The notes under the pieces: model-generated
What the model saw: only the letters and a program-made list of their open reading frames with translations
Databases searched by the model: none
What the model was told of the DNA's origin: nothing
Part shown: positions 9,942-21,322 of the stretch, one piece after another
Layout: each line of letters starts with the position of its first letter
Position numbering within the stretch: position 1 is the stretch's first letter
Assembly (NCBI GenBank): GCA_021234155.1
Contig: JAJEKV010000090.1
Location: 4,152,952-4,216,951, forward strand
DNA: 64,000 bases
Direction: 5' to 3'
DNA from: Isoetes taiwanensis
Taxonomy: Eukaryota > Streptophyta > Lycopodiopsida > Isoetales > Isoetaceae
Position numbers and translations under genes: made by a program

Positions 9942-12900
9942 ATAGGTCGATCCTTAGTTGGAATGTGCGGGGGGTGCGGTCCTCTAGTAGTAAGAGGGCC
10001 CACGTTTCTTTGGCACTTCGGCAGTTGCGTTCTGATATTGTTTGCATTCAGGAGCATAAGTGTCACAGGGGTGATATGTCCAGGCTCATGAATATGGTTG
10101 GTAGGCAGTTTGCCTCTATTGCTTCTTCTTCTGGGCGGACTAGTGGGGGTACTCTTATTGCTTGGAGGATGGATGTGCAGGTCACGTACTCTGCAGCAGA
10201 CAGGTTTGGTCGGTGGGCAATAATTAAGTGGTTGGAGGGAGGGCAAGAGTGGGGGATTGTTAATGTTTATGCCCCTAATCAGCCTTCTCACCGGGTGCTT
10301 TATGGGCCACGATGAATAAGTTCGCAGCCCTTGGTGGGTTGCAGGTCACTTGGTTCTTTGTTAGGGGACTTCAATATGGTAGAGCGAGTAGAGGATCGCT
10401 CACGGTTCCGGAACCCAGGTTGTGCATGGGTTTGAGAGGGACCAAATGGTCTCGTTTGTTGCGGGACTTGGTTGAGGTCCCCAGGGGACTTGTCTTTCAC
10501 CTATTGTAATAGGCGGATTGGTGCGGGCGGCGAGCATGCTAGGCATGACCGGTGCTATGCTTCCCCATGCGCATTGGATGGTGTGCCCTCTTTCTTGTAG
10601 GGTAACATTCTCGTCTACCTCCATTTCTGATCATTACCCTCGGGTTTTGTCCGGTCGGGGTCGCGGTTGCCTCTCGGCCCTCTAGGGCGGTGTTCCGCTT
10701 GAACACCCGGCTTACGGCCGATCGCGATTTCTCGGCCCAGTGCCAAGAGTTGTGGCTTGATACCTTTTCATCTCCTCAAGGGTATGTCCGGTATGGTGAC
10801 CGTTGGCGGGGTGAAGCGTTTTGCCAAGGTGTTTGGTAGGCGGCATGTGCGCCAGGCGGCGGGAGTTGCATGGTCTCTATCGAGTTGGAGAAGATTTGGG
10901 CGCACCTTTGATGGCATTAGGGAGAATGCAGTGTTGCAGCGTATTGTTGCTCGAGCGGTTAAAGTGCAGGAGGCACGTGTGAAGGTGGCCCTTACCTGGT
11001 TGAAGGAGGGGGACACAAGTTCGCTTGTTCTTCGGTGTTCTTGAGGCGCTAAGGCGTGGCGATATCACGGCATCTATGGCGTCCTTTGCTTTGCCTGATG
11101 GCCGGACTTTGGAGGATCCCGCTGATTTGCAGAGGTATGTGCATGCTCATTTCTTAGGATTTTTTTCGACAAATAAGACTCTTCCCTATGAGCGAGGAGA
11201 TGCGGGAGCTTGTTTTGGGGGTCATTTAAGCCATCTATTCTCGCCTCACCAAATAAGAGAGCTTGGAGTAGGAGCTCTCCAGAGAGAATGTAGCGGAGGC
11301 ATGTATGTGTATGGCCAAGGATAAATGTCCTGGGCTGGATGGAATCCCTGTGGAGTTCTTTCAGACTTATTGGGAGTGGGCTAGTGAGTCTGTGTACCAG
11401 GTGTATCTTGAGTTGCTGCAGTCTTCTCAAATGGATAGGATCTTGAATACCGCATGCATTTCCTTGATTCTTAAGGTTAAGCAGCCTTCTACTATTAATG
11501 ATTGGAGGCCTATCTCTTTGTTGTTCTCTGTGTATAAGATTATTGCGAAAGCCCTGGCAGAGAAGTTGAAGCCAGTGTTGACTTCTTCCATTAGTAAGGT
11601 GCAGTCTGGGTTTGTCCCTAGGAGGAACATTTTGACTAATGTTGCCGCAGCTTATGAGGGCCTTTATTGGGCCAGGAGAACAGGTCAAGGCATTGCCTAT
11701 CTTAAGCTTGACTTTGCCAAAGCTTACGATAGTGTCCGTTGAGAGTTCTTGTCTGCCAAGATGTTAGCGTTGGGCTGTGGTCCACGCTTTACAGAGACAA
11801 CGATCATGAAGTCGCATAGGTCAAAGCCGCGACTACGGTGGTGTGCGAGCGGTGAACCCTCCGCCTTTTCTCCTTAGGCGAGGGGTGCGTCGGGGGTGCC
11901 CTTTGGCGCCGTTTTTGTTTACGATTGTGGCGGAGGCACTGTCTCAGTTGTTTTTGGCTGCAGTGGAGGAGGGGTGGTGGATGGGCTTCGGATGCAGGAT
12001 GGTAGCCAGCAGATTATTAACCAGTTTGCCGATGACACTTTCCTCTTCTTGGTGGCAGAAGAGAGGAATTTGCGGAATGTGAAGGGTTTGCTGGATACTT
12101 TCTCCTTGGCCTCGGGCATTCTTCTGAATTGGGGTAAGTGCTCCGCATTATGGGCCCAGCTGACTCCGCCTCCCCTTGTTTGTCTCTATTCCCTTGGAAG
12201 GTGCTTCCGTAATGTGTGTACTAAGTCATTGGGTATTCCCTTTGGAGGGATGTTTCCATGGGGAGGGTGTGGGATGAGATTTTGCAGGGGTTGTAGAAAC
12301 ACCTCAATTGGTGGAAGGGTAGCAAGTTGTCCATGGCAGGTAGGATCACTATTGCCAAGTCAAGTGCTTTGTAGCACTCATGTGTATCTGACATCTGCGA
12401 AGTTAGCTCCCCGAGGGTAAGATACGTGGCTTTGGATAAGATTGTTCAAATTTTGTGTGGGGCGGGGATGATGAAGGGGCGGTTGTTAAAGTGGCTTGGT
12501 GGAAGTGTCTCCCCGGGAGGATGGGGGCTTGGCCATTCGATTTGGCACCGCATAGTAAGGTGTTGGTCTCAAGTTTGTTTGGAGTATTTTTGCGGATGGA
12601 GCATCTTCTCCCAGTGCTTGTGTTGTTGTTGCAGTCTCTTCGCCATTGTGTGGCGTTTGGGAAGCCGGCTATGCATGTGGAGTTGCCCTGGGCCCTGTTA
12701 TATGGTCTCCGGCCTTTCCCACATGCATTCCCTTTTCTCACGTGGGTGTTGCGGGCTTGGGATCATGTGCGTGTGCTCTTCCAGCTAGATTATGCCTTAG
12801 TTTATCACCACTCTTCTCCTTTCTTATGGGTTCCTCTACCCCATGCGCACTTGCCCTTGGTCGCCACCGTGCATGCTTTCGGATCTGTGCCCATTGGAGG

Positions 12901-13661
12901 CGAAATCTTTGTGCTCACCTTGGAGGATTGGTATTGGGGTGGTCGGCTAGCCGTGGGAATTCTTTTGAGCTCGCTTTTCCGCTGAGGGACGATGGACCGC
13001 TATCACGGGAACAAGTGGCGGGGAGTATTCCGCTACACATACCTATAGTCCCTCCGGATGATGTGGTGGTGCAGGTTTGGAAGGTTCATCCGGATGTTGT
13101 GTCTTCTTGTTTTGTGCGGTCTTGTTACTGGGTGCTGGCTATTCATGACACACAGGCAAGTGGTCTCTGCAGCTTCCGGGTTCTCGATGGCGCTCGGTTT
13201 AGATGTGGACATGGAGCTCACTTCCCCCATCGAAGGTTAGGGTGCTTCTGTGGCAGGTGGTGCACCGCTGTATCAGGGTAAATGCCCTTGTGAGTCAGTT
13301 TAGGCCGGGTGTGAGCCGCCCTCTCTGCCCTTGTTGTGGCCTTCATCGTGAGACTGTGGAGCATTGTCTGGTTTTATGCCCTCACTTGCAGGCTGCCTGG
13401 GATTGGGTTAGGGCTCTGTTTCAGGTGAGATTGACTAGCCAGCAGTTGCTGCTTCATGTGTATCCTGGTGCTTGGCTGATTTGGAAGCGGCGGCGGTTGT
13501 GTCAGGGGATTCAGCAGCCTGCAGCCTCTCTGATTCCTCGACTCAGGTACAAGCTATTTCAAAGCTTTCTGGTGTTCCCGGGATTAGTAGAGCGGAAGTT
13601 TGCCATTTGGCGGGACTTCTTGGGTGTGGTAGATGGTGATGGACGGTTTGTACAGCAGTAG
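9938..13661 (+). pseudogene. LINE ORF2: APE endonuclease, reverse transcriptase, zf-RVT (frameshifted)
   Basis: ORF2 would nick the target and copy the element RNA by target-primed reverse transcription. The endonuclease starts at once (SILSWNVRGVRSSSSK, CIQEHKCH, IVNVYAPNQPS) and is interrupted near 10315. The palm of the RT is readable at 11305-11742 (DKCPGLDGIPVEFFQ, DWRPISLLFSVYKIIAKAL, QSGFVPRRNILTN, LDFAKAYDSV) and ends in a TGA where TGG is expected. The catalytic FADDTF follows at about 12025-12045 in another frame. A zf-RVT region with CPCCGLHRETVEHCLVLCPH is at about 13320-13390. At least five frame changes or stops make it inactive. Confidence 0.9.
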
Positions 13662-13789
13662 AGTTGCAGTTTTTTTGTGAGTTTGTTGTGGAGTGTCGAG
13701 GTATCGCTGTCTCTTTGGGGCAATTCTCCTTCCTCCTCACTTGCTTTGTAACATTACCATTCTTTTCATATATTGATGACACAGTTCTT

Positions 13790-13820
<31 letters not shown>

Positions 13821-13824
<4 letters not shown>

Positions 13825-15211
13825 GTGATACCAACTGTGGATTAACTCCTTTCTGTGGCCTTAGGTACCCATGTTAAACGAAATATGCAGCTTGCATGTC
13901 GCGGACAACGCCAATTTGTAAACATCGTCCTTTATCTTTTATGTGAACCTCAAGTCCATGAAACTTGGTTAGAAGATTGTGTTTCAAATTTCGCATGTGC
14001 AAGCGTTGCATAATTGAATGTTGGGTCCATACTAGGTTTGGCATAGAAAGTGAGTCGATAAAAAGAACTATTTGTGATGACTAAGTGAATTTCTTATGGT
14101 GTAGAACATGGCCAAGCCAACCAACAAAGTCACTGCACAGGGAGTACAATGTGGTGATGTTGCGGGCACCATTGAAGAGGAATCTGATTAGTTTAAAAGA
14201 AACGATTCTTCTAGTGAAATTTTGTGATATTGAGTGTGTGCTACTGTAGTAGGCACAGTAGTATGCATGACTCACATGCATTAACAAACACCACGTGGCA
14301 TGGCTAGTTGGATATTGCAAAGTGCATTATTATATCGTAAAAATGATTCCTGATAACATTTATTAATGAATACATGTAAAATTGATATAATATAAGCCAA
14401 ATGCTTGTGTGCATGGTGTCGATGATCTAAGTGTGATGGTGTTAGTGGACAATGAAAGGTGATTATTTAAGGCATAGTAGTGTTGGATCTAAGCATTTTA
14501 TCATCCATCATGGAAGGGTGCAACTAATTGCAACCTAGTTTCCCCCATCTAATAAAGTGGGGTGCCGAGTATTGGTGCACGGGCACCCCTCACTTTTATT
14601 TTGGATCATCTGTGCTTACTTCTAGGGTGCGGTCTGACTTCAAAATGGTGCATGAGGGACCAGATTTGGAGTCTCTTTGCAAGTCGACGGTGCACAAGAA
14701 CAATTCATAGGCCAATCAAAAGTTTGTATTCGCTTTATTCATGCTTGTAGATGGCGCGCCCTAATCCTTTCTTATAATTGCCAGTGGATGATTGATGGCT
14801 TTCTGCATGCTGGAGATTTGAACTAGGATGTTTTTGGCGCCTAAATTCTACCATTTCGTGCCTCAATTCATGCATGCAATTCGTCCTCAGATTGAATCTA
14901 GCCCTCTCATGCTCCAAACCACTGAGTTGGACACATCTCCCACCGTGAGAGATAAGTATTAAACTTGCAAGTTTGCTTCTGGAGGGAGATTCAAACTCAG
15001 ATTCAAATTCAAACTTAGATACATTACCTCACAATTTTTCAATTTAGATGTCTTCTATTTGGGTGCTTCCTTGGTCTTCCTTGTCTGCTGTTGCTCTTCT
15101 TGTTGCATTTGAGTTCTTGCATTTTTGCATTTTGATGGAACTAAGAGGACAAGTTCTAAAAAGATCTGAGGAGTTTGTAAAAACTAAAAACTTGATGAAG
15201 ATGCTGCACGC
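13821..15211. other. intergenic, nothing recognised
   Basis: About 1.4 kb of AT-rich sequence between the LINE tail and the CCCAAT microsatellite. Just after the tail (13825) GATACCAACTGTGG weakly resembles a reversed primer-binding site, but no LTR could be identified. No coding motif seen. Confidence 0.45.
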
Positions 15212-15272
15212 ACCCAATCCCAATTCCAATCCCAATCCCAATCCCAATCCCAATCCCAATCCCAATCCCAAT
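15212..15272. repeat. (CCCAAT)n microsatellite
   Basis: About ten consecutive CCCAAT hexamers with one CAATTC variant. A second short run (CACCCAATCCCAATCC) follows at about 15310, preceded both times by ATGAAGATGCTGCAC, so the local sequence was also duplicated. It opens the transposase pseudogene region and encodes a Pro-Asn repeat in one frame. Confidence 0.9.
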
Positions 15273-15319
15273 GAATCGGTGATATGCTAGAACTTTATGA
15301 AGATGCTGCACCCAATCCC

Positions 15320-16560
15320 AATCCTGTTGGAAATAAGAGAAGAAGATGTCAAAAGAGAGGCAATGCTCAATGGAACCCGGGAATGATGTCTATTAGAGGA
15401 GTTGCTTGACACTTTGGCATTCCTCGCACTTGGAGGAACTGGCTTTAGGGAAGAACCGTGTATAAACTTGGACCTAGGTCTAATGTTTGAGCTAAGAAGA
15501 GGAGACGAAACTTGTGGCCTGGATGCATTCATGAGCTAATGAAAGGAGGAATGACTAATGATGGCTTGTGTAAGAAGCCAAGTGAGATGGTTGCAGGTAG
15601 TTTCACTCTTTGGAAGGATGGCATACTTGGAAGATCATGGTGGAGGACCTTTAAAAGAGGCACTCAAGTGTTACTTTGAGGAATCACGAGACTATAGATA
15701 CCCAGAGAATCAAAGCATTCAATACAACTACTTTATTTGCCTTTTAGACCAATTTGAAGAACTGGATTGAAGAGCTACAACTGACCCTTGATTGAATAAG
15801 GAATTGTGATGAAACTCGCATCATGGCTGGAGAAAAAAAGGTGTGAAGATCCTTACAAGAAGAGAGCAACAAGAGGTTTGGCAAAATATGCCAAAAGAAA
15901 GGATGGATCACTGCTCTAGTGTGCATAAATGCTGCATGATGTAAGATACATTCTGTCGATGCTTTTAAGGGTAAAACAAGAAAAGATTGGGACCACCTTA
16001 CTGGCTATGAGCTAGGTGCTGCCATGTCATTTCATAAAAGTGCATGAGTGACTTGATGCCATGCATGCGGATTGATCACTTCAAGTACAAGGCATCGGGT
16101 GGAATTAGCAAAACCAGACCCCACTTATCTGTGATGGACATAGTTCACATATTAGTTGAAAGTGATTGAACATGCAAAAAAAGTTGGATTGCATATTACA
16201 ACTATCTCCCCATACTAGCCATGCAGTTCAACCATTGGACTTGTCTTCCCTTTTTTTTTGAAAGATAAGCTTCCATTAAATGTACCATTGGACATGTCTT
16301 GTTTTGGACCCATTTAAAAGTATAACATAAAATGTTGCATATCTTCGCTTGCTGCGTATTTTTGGTACTAACATCTTGTTATGGTGGTGTGCAAAAAATT
16401 TAGGAGAACAGAGATAGAATACATAGACCAGGAAGTGCCTAAGGATCCCAAAAGGGTTGACATGGCTGGTATTGTATCAAAAACATTGTCACAATTGATA
16501 TCATGAAGCCCGATTTTGAGAAGACAGGAGGATCTGGCCGTTTATATTTGTGAAGATGAG
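15320..16560 (+). pseudogene. pogo-like (Tc1/mariner superfamily, DDE_1) transposase pseudogene
   Basis: Broken frames on the plus strand preserve landmark blocks in the right order. Near 15395-15440 is a psq-type helix-turn-helix (MSIRGVA, then HFGIPRTWRNWL). Near 16120-16150 LSVMDIVHIL corresponds to the second-Asp strand of DDE_1. Near 16160-16250 come VIEHAKKVGLHI and SPHTSHAVQPLDLS, the hallmark segment before the third catalytic acid. Near 16460-16500 VDMAGIVSKTLSQL belongs to the C-terminal part, followed by a degraded KTG.WPF-like motif. Such transposases cut and paste elements at TA sites. Many stops and frameshifts make it dead, and a small insertion lies at 16248-16283. The element ends (TIRs) were not found. 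Confidence 0.8.
16231..16300 (-). mobile_element. 36-bp LINE-tail insertion flanked by 17-bp TSD
   Basis: ACCATTGGACTTGTCTT at 16231-16247 and ACCATTGGACATGTCTT at 16284-16300 differ by one base and flank 36 bp that begins CCCTTTTTTTTTGAAAG. Read on the minus strand the insert is a short unique 3' end followed by about nine A residues, as left by an extremely 5'-truncated LINE. Removing the insert and one repeat restores the pogo-like reading PLDxSCF, so the insertion came after the transposase copy arrived. Confidence 0.75.
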
Positions 16561-16599
16561 GCCAACTGAGCTGAGGCTGGTCTTTCTTGACAACCCCGT

Positions 16600-17100
16600 C
16601 TTAACGAACTGGCCAAAACATCTAGATATTTATGAAAAATCCATCCCACCTTCTTATAAAGAAGCGTCATACCAAGATCTACTTGAGCGATCTCTCATGA
16701 GTCCGACAATCTCTCTCCCACTAAAACTATGCTCGTCCTCGAGCATCACAAGACTATAGACCATACCATACCATCCCAAGACTAAGCCAAGACCAAACTA
16801 TCATATACATGACCCATTGTGACTCTAACTCGAGCCTTGCTCTGATATCAAATGTAACTTCCCTTAACCACTCCGAACCCACCCTCTTATGGAGGTATCA
16901 AAGTACCACACTAAGATCGATGGGAAATCCATCTCACCCTCTTATGGAGGTATCAAAATGCCACATCAAGATCTATTTGAGCAATCTCCCATGAGTCCTA
17001 CAGGCGACCTTACTTATGGCAGGCTAAAACTCTCACTAGCTAAGCCCAATCCTTGCATAACACTAGGTCTGGATCTAGGGCTCATGCTGATATATTTGAT
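16600..17100 (-). mobile_element. LTR retrotransposon remnant: PBS and LTR start
   Basis: GCTCTGATATCA at 16839-16850 is the reverse complement of TGATATCAGAGC, one base from the usual initiator-Met tRNA primer-binding site. Two bases later TGTAACTTCCC (16853) would be the inner end of a minus-strand 5' LTR. The LTR-like sequence contains a block (CTCTTATGGAGGTATCAAA) twice, at about 16885 and 16937. A diverged version of the CCATC..ACCAAGATCTA..TTGAGC block also occurs at 16630-16700 on the other side of the PBS. No coding domain remains. The outer boundary is undefined. Confidence 0.45.
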
Positions 17101-17710
17101 GTATTTTTTATTGGCAGATTCGGGAGATCGTGAAGGATCTGGAGCAAATGCAACAAAGTGTGCCAACATTCGGCACCCCACCTTACTGCAGCTCTTGTAG
17201 GGGCGTTGCATGACGTTTCCTTGGCCATGTCTAAGGTGTGTTGCCTTTTGCATATCTTCATGCATCGAAAGGATTGAGAAGACATTGAAGGGGCCATGAT
17301 AAGATGATCGAAATGAAAATGGGATAAGAGTCTTAAAGTGGTGTAGCTGCGGATTTTAGACCGATGTGCAACAAGAATGGCCTAGAATAGGACAGTTCCA
17401 TAGGCGTGGAATGATGGATTATGATTTTGAAGCATTTCCATATTCTTCACCTTGAGACATTATCCGATTAGCTCGTTCTTGCTTGGCATTCGGCTGCATC
17501 ATGTAATGATACTTCCTCTAAAATCCTTGTAAGGACCAAAGGAACAAACATGCTCCTGAAACACACCTTCCTTTGGAATCTTTTTAGAGTCCAAGTAAAC
17601 TAGATCATTCAAAAATCAGAAATAACTTACCTATTACTTAAACTGCAATAATTTCAGATGAATGCTTCCAGCACAAAATCGCTTTTACACCTTAAAAGAC
17701 ATGATAAGGT
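17101..17710. other. 3' flank and likely 3' UTR of PSRP3
   Basis: Lies downstream of the minus-strand PSRP3 stop codon. The part nearest the gene probably includes its 3' UTR; the rest is unique AT-rich sequence with no motif. Confidence 0.4.
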
Positions 17711-19776
17711 TTATGCGCTTGTTGCCTTTTGTTGCCACAAATTGATAATGTCTGTCACCTGGTTTAGAAGTATGATCATTCGCCTTTGGGAAATCCATGA
17801 CTTGCTTTCCAGCTTCGCTTTTATTTCCTCCCATGCATCCTTTTTTGGCCAGAAATAAAAGGGACTCAAAGGAATAGTTCCATGTCCAGGCACTTGCAAA
17901 TCAAGTCCAATCCCAATGTTCTTTTCAAGCCATAAAAATCTCAGTGTCAGTTTTTGCTCATCAATTGGCTTCGCTGAAATCTTTGCTTTCTGCATATATC
18001 AAGTTAAGGTACAAGGTATGAGGGATGTTTGTATATAGACTTACATACCAGTTTTTACCAACCCTAGGACAGAATTGAAATTTCAGTTCTACACATTATA
18101 AGAGAAATAATAACACCTATGGCTTTCCAAATTTGAAAGAGATACAAGCTACTGAGACTTCCAATTTTCAACACAAAGACTTTCCAATAAATTGTCAGTA
18201 ATAAACCATTATCTTATAGACACAAAAGCTAATGACATTAATTATTAACAGGCTGATGGTTTATTTGTAAGACCTAGAGACCTTACCTTCTTCACTAATT
18301 TAGGCCGAGCAGCAATAATGGGCTCTTGGGGGCTGTCCTCAGTTTGATCAGAAACATCACCTTCATTTTCAGTGGCATTCAAGACAGCTCCATTTCTTTG
18401 ATGTTCAATAGATCCTTTCGCATCTCTCCTAACAAATCCTTGACAGATCTGCAGGTAAAGGCATGCTGTTCAAATTTCTCTAAGTAGTCATTTCATATCG
18501 CAAATATAAAAAAGAATTCTATAATTGCGGAGCATTATTTACTTCAATCCATCCCATTATAATGAATAGTTACTGCTCATCCCATAACATGAGACATTCA
18601 TGATATCGGCAAGAGACTATGTGAAAAGTCATGGTCAGCTAATAGCTGTTCGCTGCATAGATTGCACGCCGATCTCCTACTAAACTAGGAAAGGAAATAC
18701 ATTACAATGTCCAAATTGTGATCTGCTAATTTTGAGGTGTTTAATCTAATCCAATGCCCTGGCATCACTTGGTTCAAAAGTTATATTAATTGAACATAAG
18801 CTAGTCTTCTCCAATCTCAGATACTTGCAGCAAATAAACTGTCTGATTGCATGTGCAAGGCACTGCAATCCAATCTTTCTTTTCTTCCTATCATTTCCCT
18901 TTCTTCTGTGTTGCTGGACAAATATTCTTATTCGTAAAAAGTTTAAAAGATAGAATGTGAAGAGTTAAAAGCATCAAATCTATTTGAGTTTAATCTCCAA
19001 GTCTTTTGGCTTTTAGGATAGCCTATAAAGGACACTAATAGCTCTATCAGTCAAATTGCCAAGGTTCTTTGCTCAGTTGATTGCTTCAGACTGTCTTCTA
19101 TCATGCTGCAAATACATCCTAAATTTCAAAGCAATTTTGCGATAGCTTACATAATTCTTATTCAATGAAATTAATCCGGCTTTGAGTTGAGCCTTGCTAT
19201 TGCGAGAAACTTTACATGCTTAAGTAGACATGGTATTAACATTACATATAATTTGCGGCATGACCCAGCCAATGCAAACCTTGCTCGACATCAAAGCAGG
19301 CGATGTCTGAAGCTGAAACGCACAACAAAAGGAATGGGCATTTCTCCTGCCAGGAATGGACTAGAATTATCTCACTTGCCTGACGAGAAATACAATATGT
19401 GGGATTGTATGGAGTCATTTTATGTTGGCATAGAAAACCTCATGCTTGGGCTGTAAACAAAGCTTTGTTATTACACTAATTTGCAGAGTGGGTGAGCATT
19501 CTAGCAACCACAATTCTCCTAATGCTGCGTAATTTTGCCTGGGTATATTTGGAGATGAATTAACAGAGTTGGGCCCCTTACCTCACCTTCTCGTATGGTC
19601 TTCAAAGTATGTTTTCTTGAGTGTGCAACGACAGCTGTGAGGCCGCGCAATTCGCACATTTTGCTGTAGCGAGGCTGCGGACTGAGCAAACTGGTGATGG
19701 CGGGCCGAGACTGGGAAGGAGAAAACAGAGCGGAGGAAGCATGAGCGCACAAGGGAGACGAAGTCGCCATAGCCAT
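17711..19776 (-). CDS. PSRP3: plastid-specific 30S ribosomal protein 3 (PSRP3/Ycf65), 3 exons
   Basis: Nuclear gene for a small-subunit protein of the chloroplast ribosome. Exons on the minus strand are 19582-19776, 18287-18448 and 17711-17989, all joining in phase 0 at GT/AG sites (GAG|GTAAGG; CTGCAG|ATC; AAG|GTAAGG; TGCAG|AAA), giving 211 residues. Exon 1 is a Ser/Ala-rich plastid transit peptide. Exon 2 is an acidic linker ([19 protein letters not shown]). Exon 3 is the whole Ycf65 domain, with [48 protein letters not shown] and TDIINLWQQ, as strongly conserved in cyanobacteria and plastids. I chose ATG GCT ATG at 19776; an in-frame ATG at 19818 would add 14 residues less like a transit peptide. 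Intron 1 is 1133 bp and intron 2 is 297 bp. Nothing suggests inactivation. Confidence 0.93.
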
Positions 19777-19976
19777 CCTCGCCTCCAACAATGGATAAAG
19801 CGTAGTCTTTTCTAACAACTAAGAACAAAAACAGTAAACGATCAGTAATATTACTGATTTGCAAATGCTTTATTTACAAAATATTTTGGTTGAATGGAAA
19901 AAAAATTTAATAGAAAAAAAAAAAATTCTTTCTTCTATAAACCGCCGTTTGGCAGAAATTCCTCGATTTTTCGTGT

Positions 19977-20100
19977 TTATTTATTTTATTATGGGTAATT
20001 TGGCGTTTACGGGTTCTTGGTGGCGCCGCTTGCACTGCTTATTTATTTTATTATGGGTAATTTGGCGTTTACGGGTTCTTGGTGGCGCCGCTTGCACTGC
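19977..20100. repeat. perfect 62-bp tandem duplication
   Basis: The unit starting TTATTTATTTTATTATGGGT and ending GCCGCTTGCACTGC occurs twice head to tail without a visible change, 200 bp upstream of the PSRP3 start. It may affect the PSRP3 promoter. Being perfect, it is recent or homogenised. Confidence 0.95.
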
Positions 20101-20430
20101 TGCCATAGCTTACAGCCCTATTTTTGTATCGACTATTCCCCTGTATCGGCTATTCCAGCTATTCCAGCTACTCTGTTAACAGTCAACTCCGGTTGTTTTC
20201 TACTCTCTTTTTTCTACTCCGGCTTCTACTCTCTTTTCGCATCTGTTTTCTACTCCGGCCGGCCATTTCTGTGTTTGTGCAGAGGGAGAGCTTCCTACCA
20301 TAGCCTCAGAGTGTCGTCGCCGGCCATAGCCTCAGAGCTTCAACAAGCAGGGGCAGATCAAATAGCAAGGTCTTGAGCCTTGAAGTAGGGGTAGAGCAAA
20401 CAACAGGTAGAAACAAGCAGGGACATCTAA
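20101..20430. other. C/T-rich upstream sequence
   Basis: Pyrimidine-rich sequence with repeated CTATTCCAGCTA and TTTTCTACTCCGGC phrases (about 20145-20265). A plus-strand open frame here is made of these low-complexity phrases and I do not regard it as a gene. Confidence 0.4.
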
Positions 20431-20635
20431 AGGGCGGTTCACATGATAGCATTTTGGGTCAGCAAATGTAAGCAGCTGATTCTGTGCTGCTTCAAATACC
20501 TCCAGCTGAATCAGCCACGCGGGTAGCATCCCGAGACAGCTGAACTCACATAACGGGCTGAATTTTTTCTGGCTCAGCTCAAGTTCAACAAGGACTCAGC
20601 CGTCGCACCGGCAAACTGTCCATGTGAACCCAGCA
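20431..20635. mobile_element. candidate 205-bp MITE (PIF/Harbinger-like)
   Basis: The ends AGGGCGGTTCACATG (20431) and CATGTGAACCCAGCA (20621-20635) are imperfect inverted repeats sharing GGTTCACATG. Both are flanked by TAA (20428-20430 and 20636-20638), the usual PIF/Harbinger target duplication. No coding capacity. With so short a TIR the call is tentative. Confidence 0.5.
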
Positions 20636-21322
20636 TAAGACCTGTTCAATGCAATCTGCGAAGTCTAAGACCTTCAAATCCTCTTGCTGAAATAGTGGCG
20701 CTTGGGATGGGCCGTGCTTGAGGCAGATTAAGGCAGATTGAAGCAAGACTAAAGCAAGAATCACAGCCAGAAAACAAGGCCGGAATTTCCACCAAACGCC
20801 GGTTCACGTTTGGTAGTCAGGCGGATTGAAGAGTTTCTGATCGATAAACCGGCAGGCGGCGGCGCCGATAACGCCGCGAGCGGCGCCACCGCCTACCAGT
20901 TTACGGACCGGAAACACCTCAATCCGGCCAGTTACCTAGCACGTGACCATTCACAAAAATATGCACTTTTAAATAGCGCATGGAAAGAATAGAATAGGGT
21001 TTCAAGCGACGTGTTCAAAGGCAAAATTATGGACCAGAGAAGGTAGGAGCTAGCTTTGGAATCCACAGGAAGGAAGCCGGAAGGGGCTTCAACTGTTTCA
21101 ATGGAAGAGCAAGACTGAAGAACAAGGAAAGAAGAAAAAAAATCAAAAGGGCATTCACAAAAAGCTCTCACGGTAGCAGGCAGGCTGAGACTGGGGCTGA
21201 GAAACATACAACATGAATCTGAGGCTGTTGTCAAAATGAATGGCTCAAGAATTTTCAGGATAATGATTGCAGCAGTTGAGTTAAAATCCGACATGATGTA
21301 AATTCCAGGAGCAATTATAAAA
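20636..21322. other. unique sequence with GC-rich patch
   Basis: Includes a GC-rich patch at 20840-20900 (GGCAGGCGGCGGCGCCGATAA and following). A minus-strand open frame of 144 codons overlaps 20932-21366 and contains hydrophobic runs, but it runs into the Mutator-like TIR and has no recognisable domain. No gene is called. Confidence 0.4.

Larger units (their letters stand above)
9440..13820 (+). mobile_element. 5'-truncated, decayed L1-type LINE with 30-A tail
   Basis: A non-LTR retrotransposon on the plus strand: end of ORF1 (9498-9941), endonuclease, reverse transcriptase and zf-RVT regions of ORF2 (9938 to about 13661), a short 3' UTR and a 30-base poly(A) tail at 13791-13820. The 5' edge is set approximately, at the first GC-richer sequence near 9440; no clear target-site duplication was found. 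Composition (G- and T-rich coding strand) differs from the AT-rich flanks. The long pure A tail suggests a fairly recent insertion, yet the ORFs carry several frameshifts, so either the source was already defective or decay is under way. Confidence 0.85.

Noticed and set aside
13821-13840. PBS of an LTR element after the LINE tail
   Set aside because: GATACCAAC resembles a reversed PBS, but no LTR edge or second copy is present.
20017-20376. Plus-strand 119-codon ORF
   Set aside because: Composed of the 62-bp duplication and C/T-rich phrases; no conserved motif.
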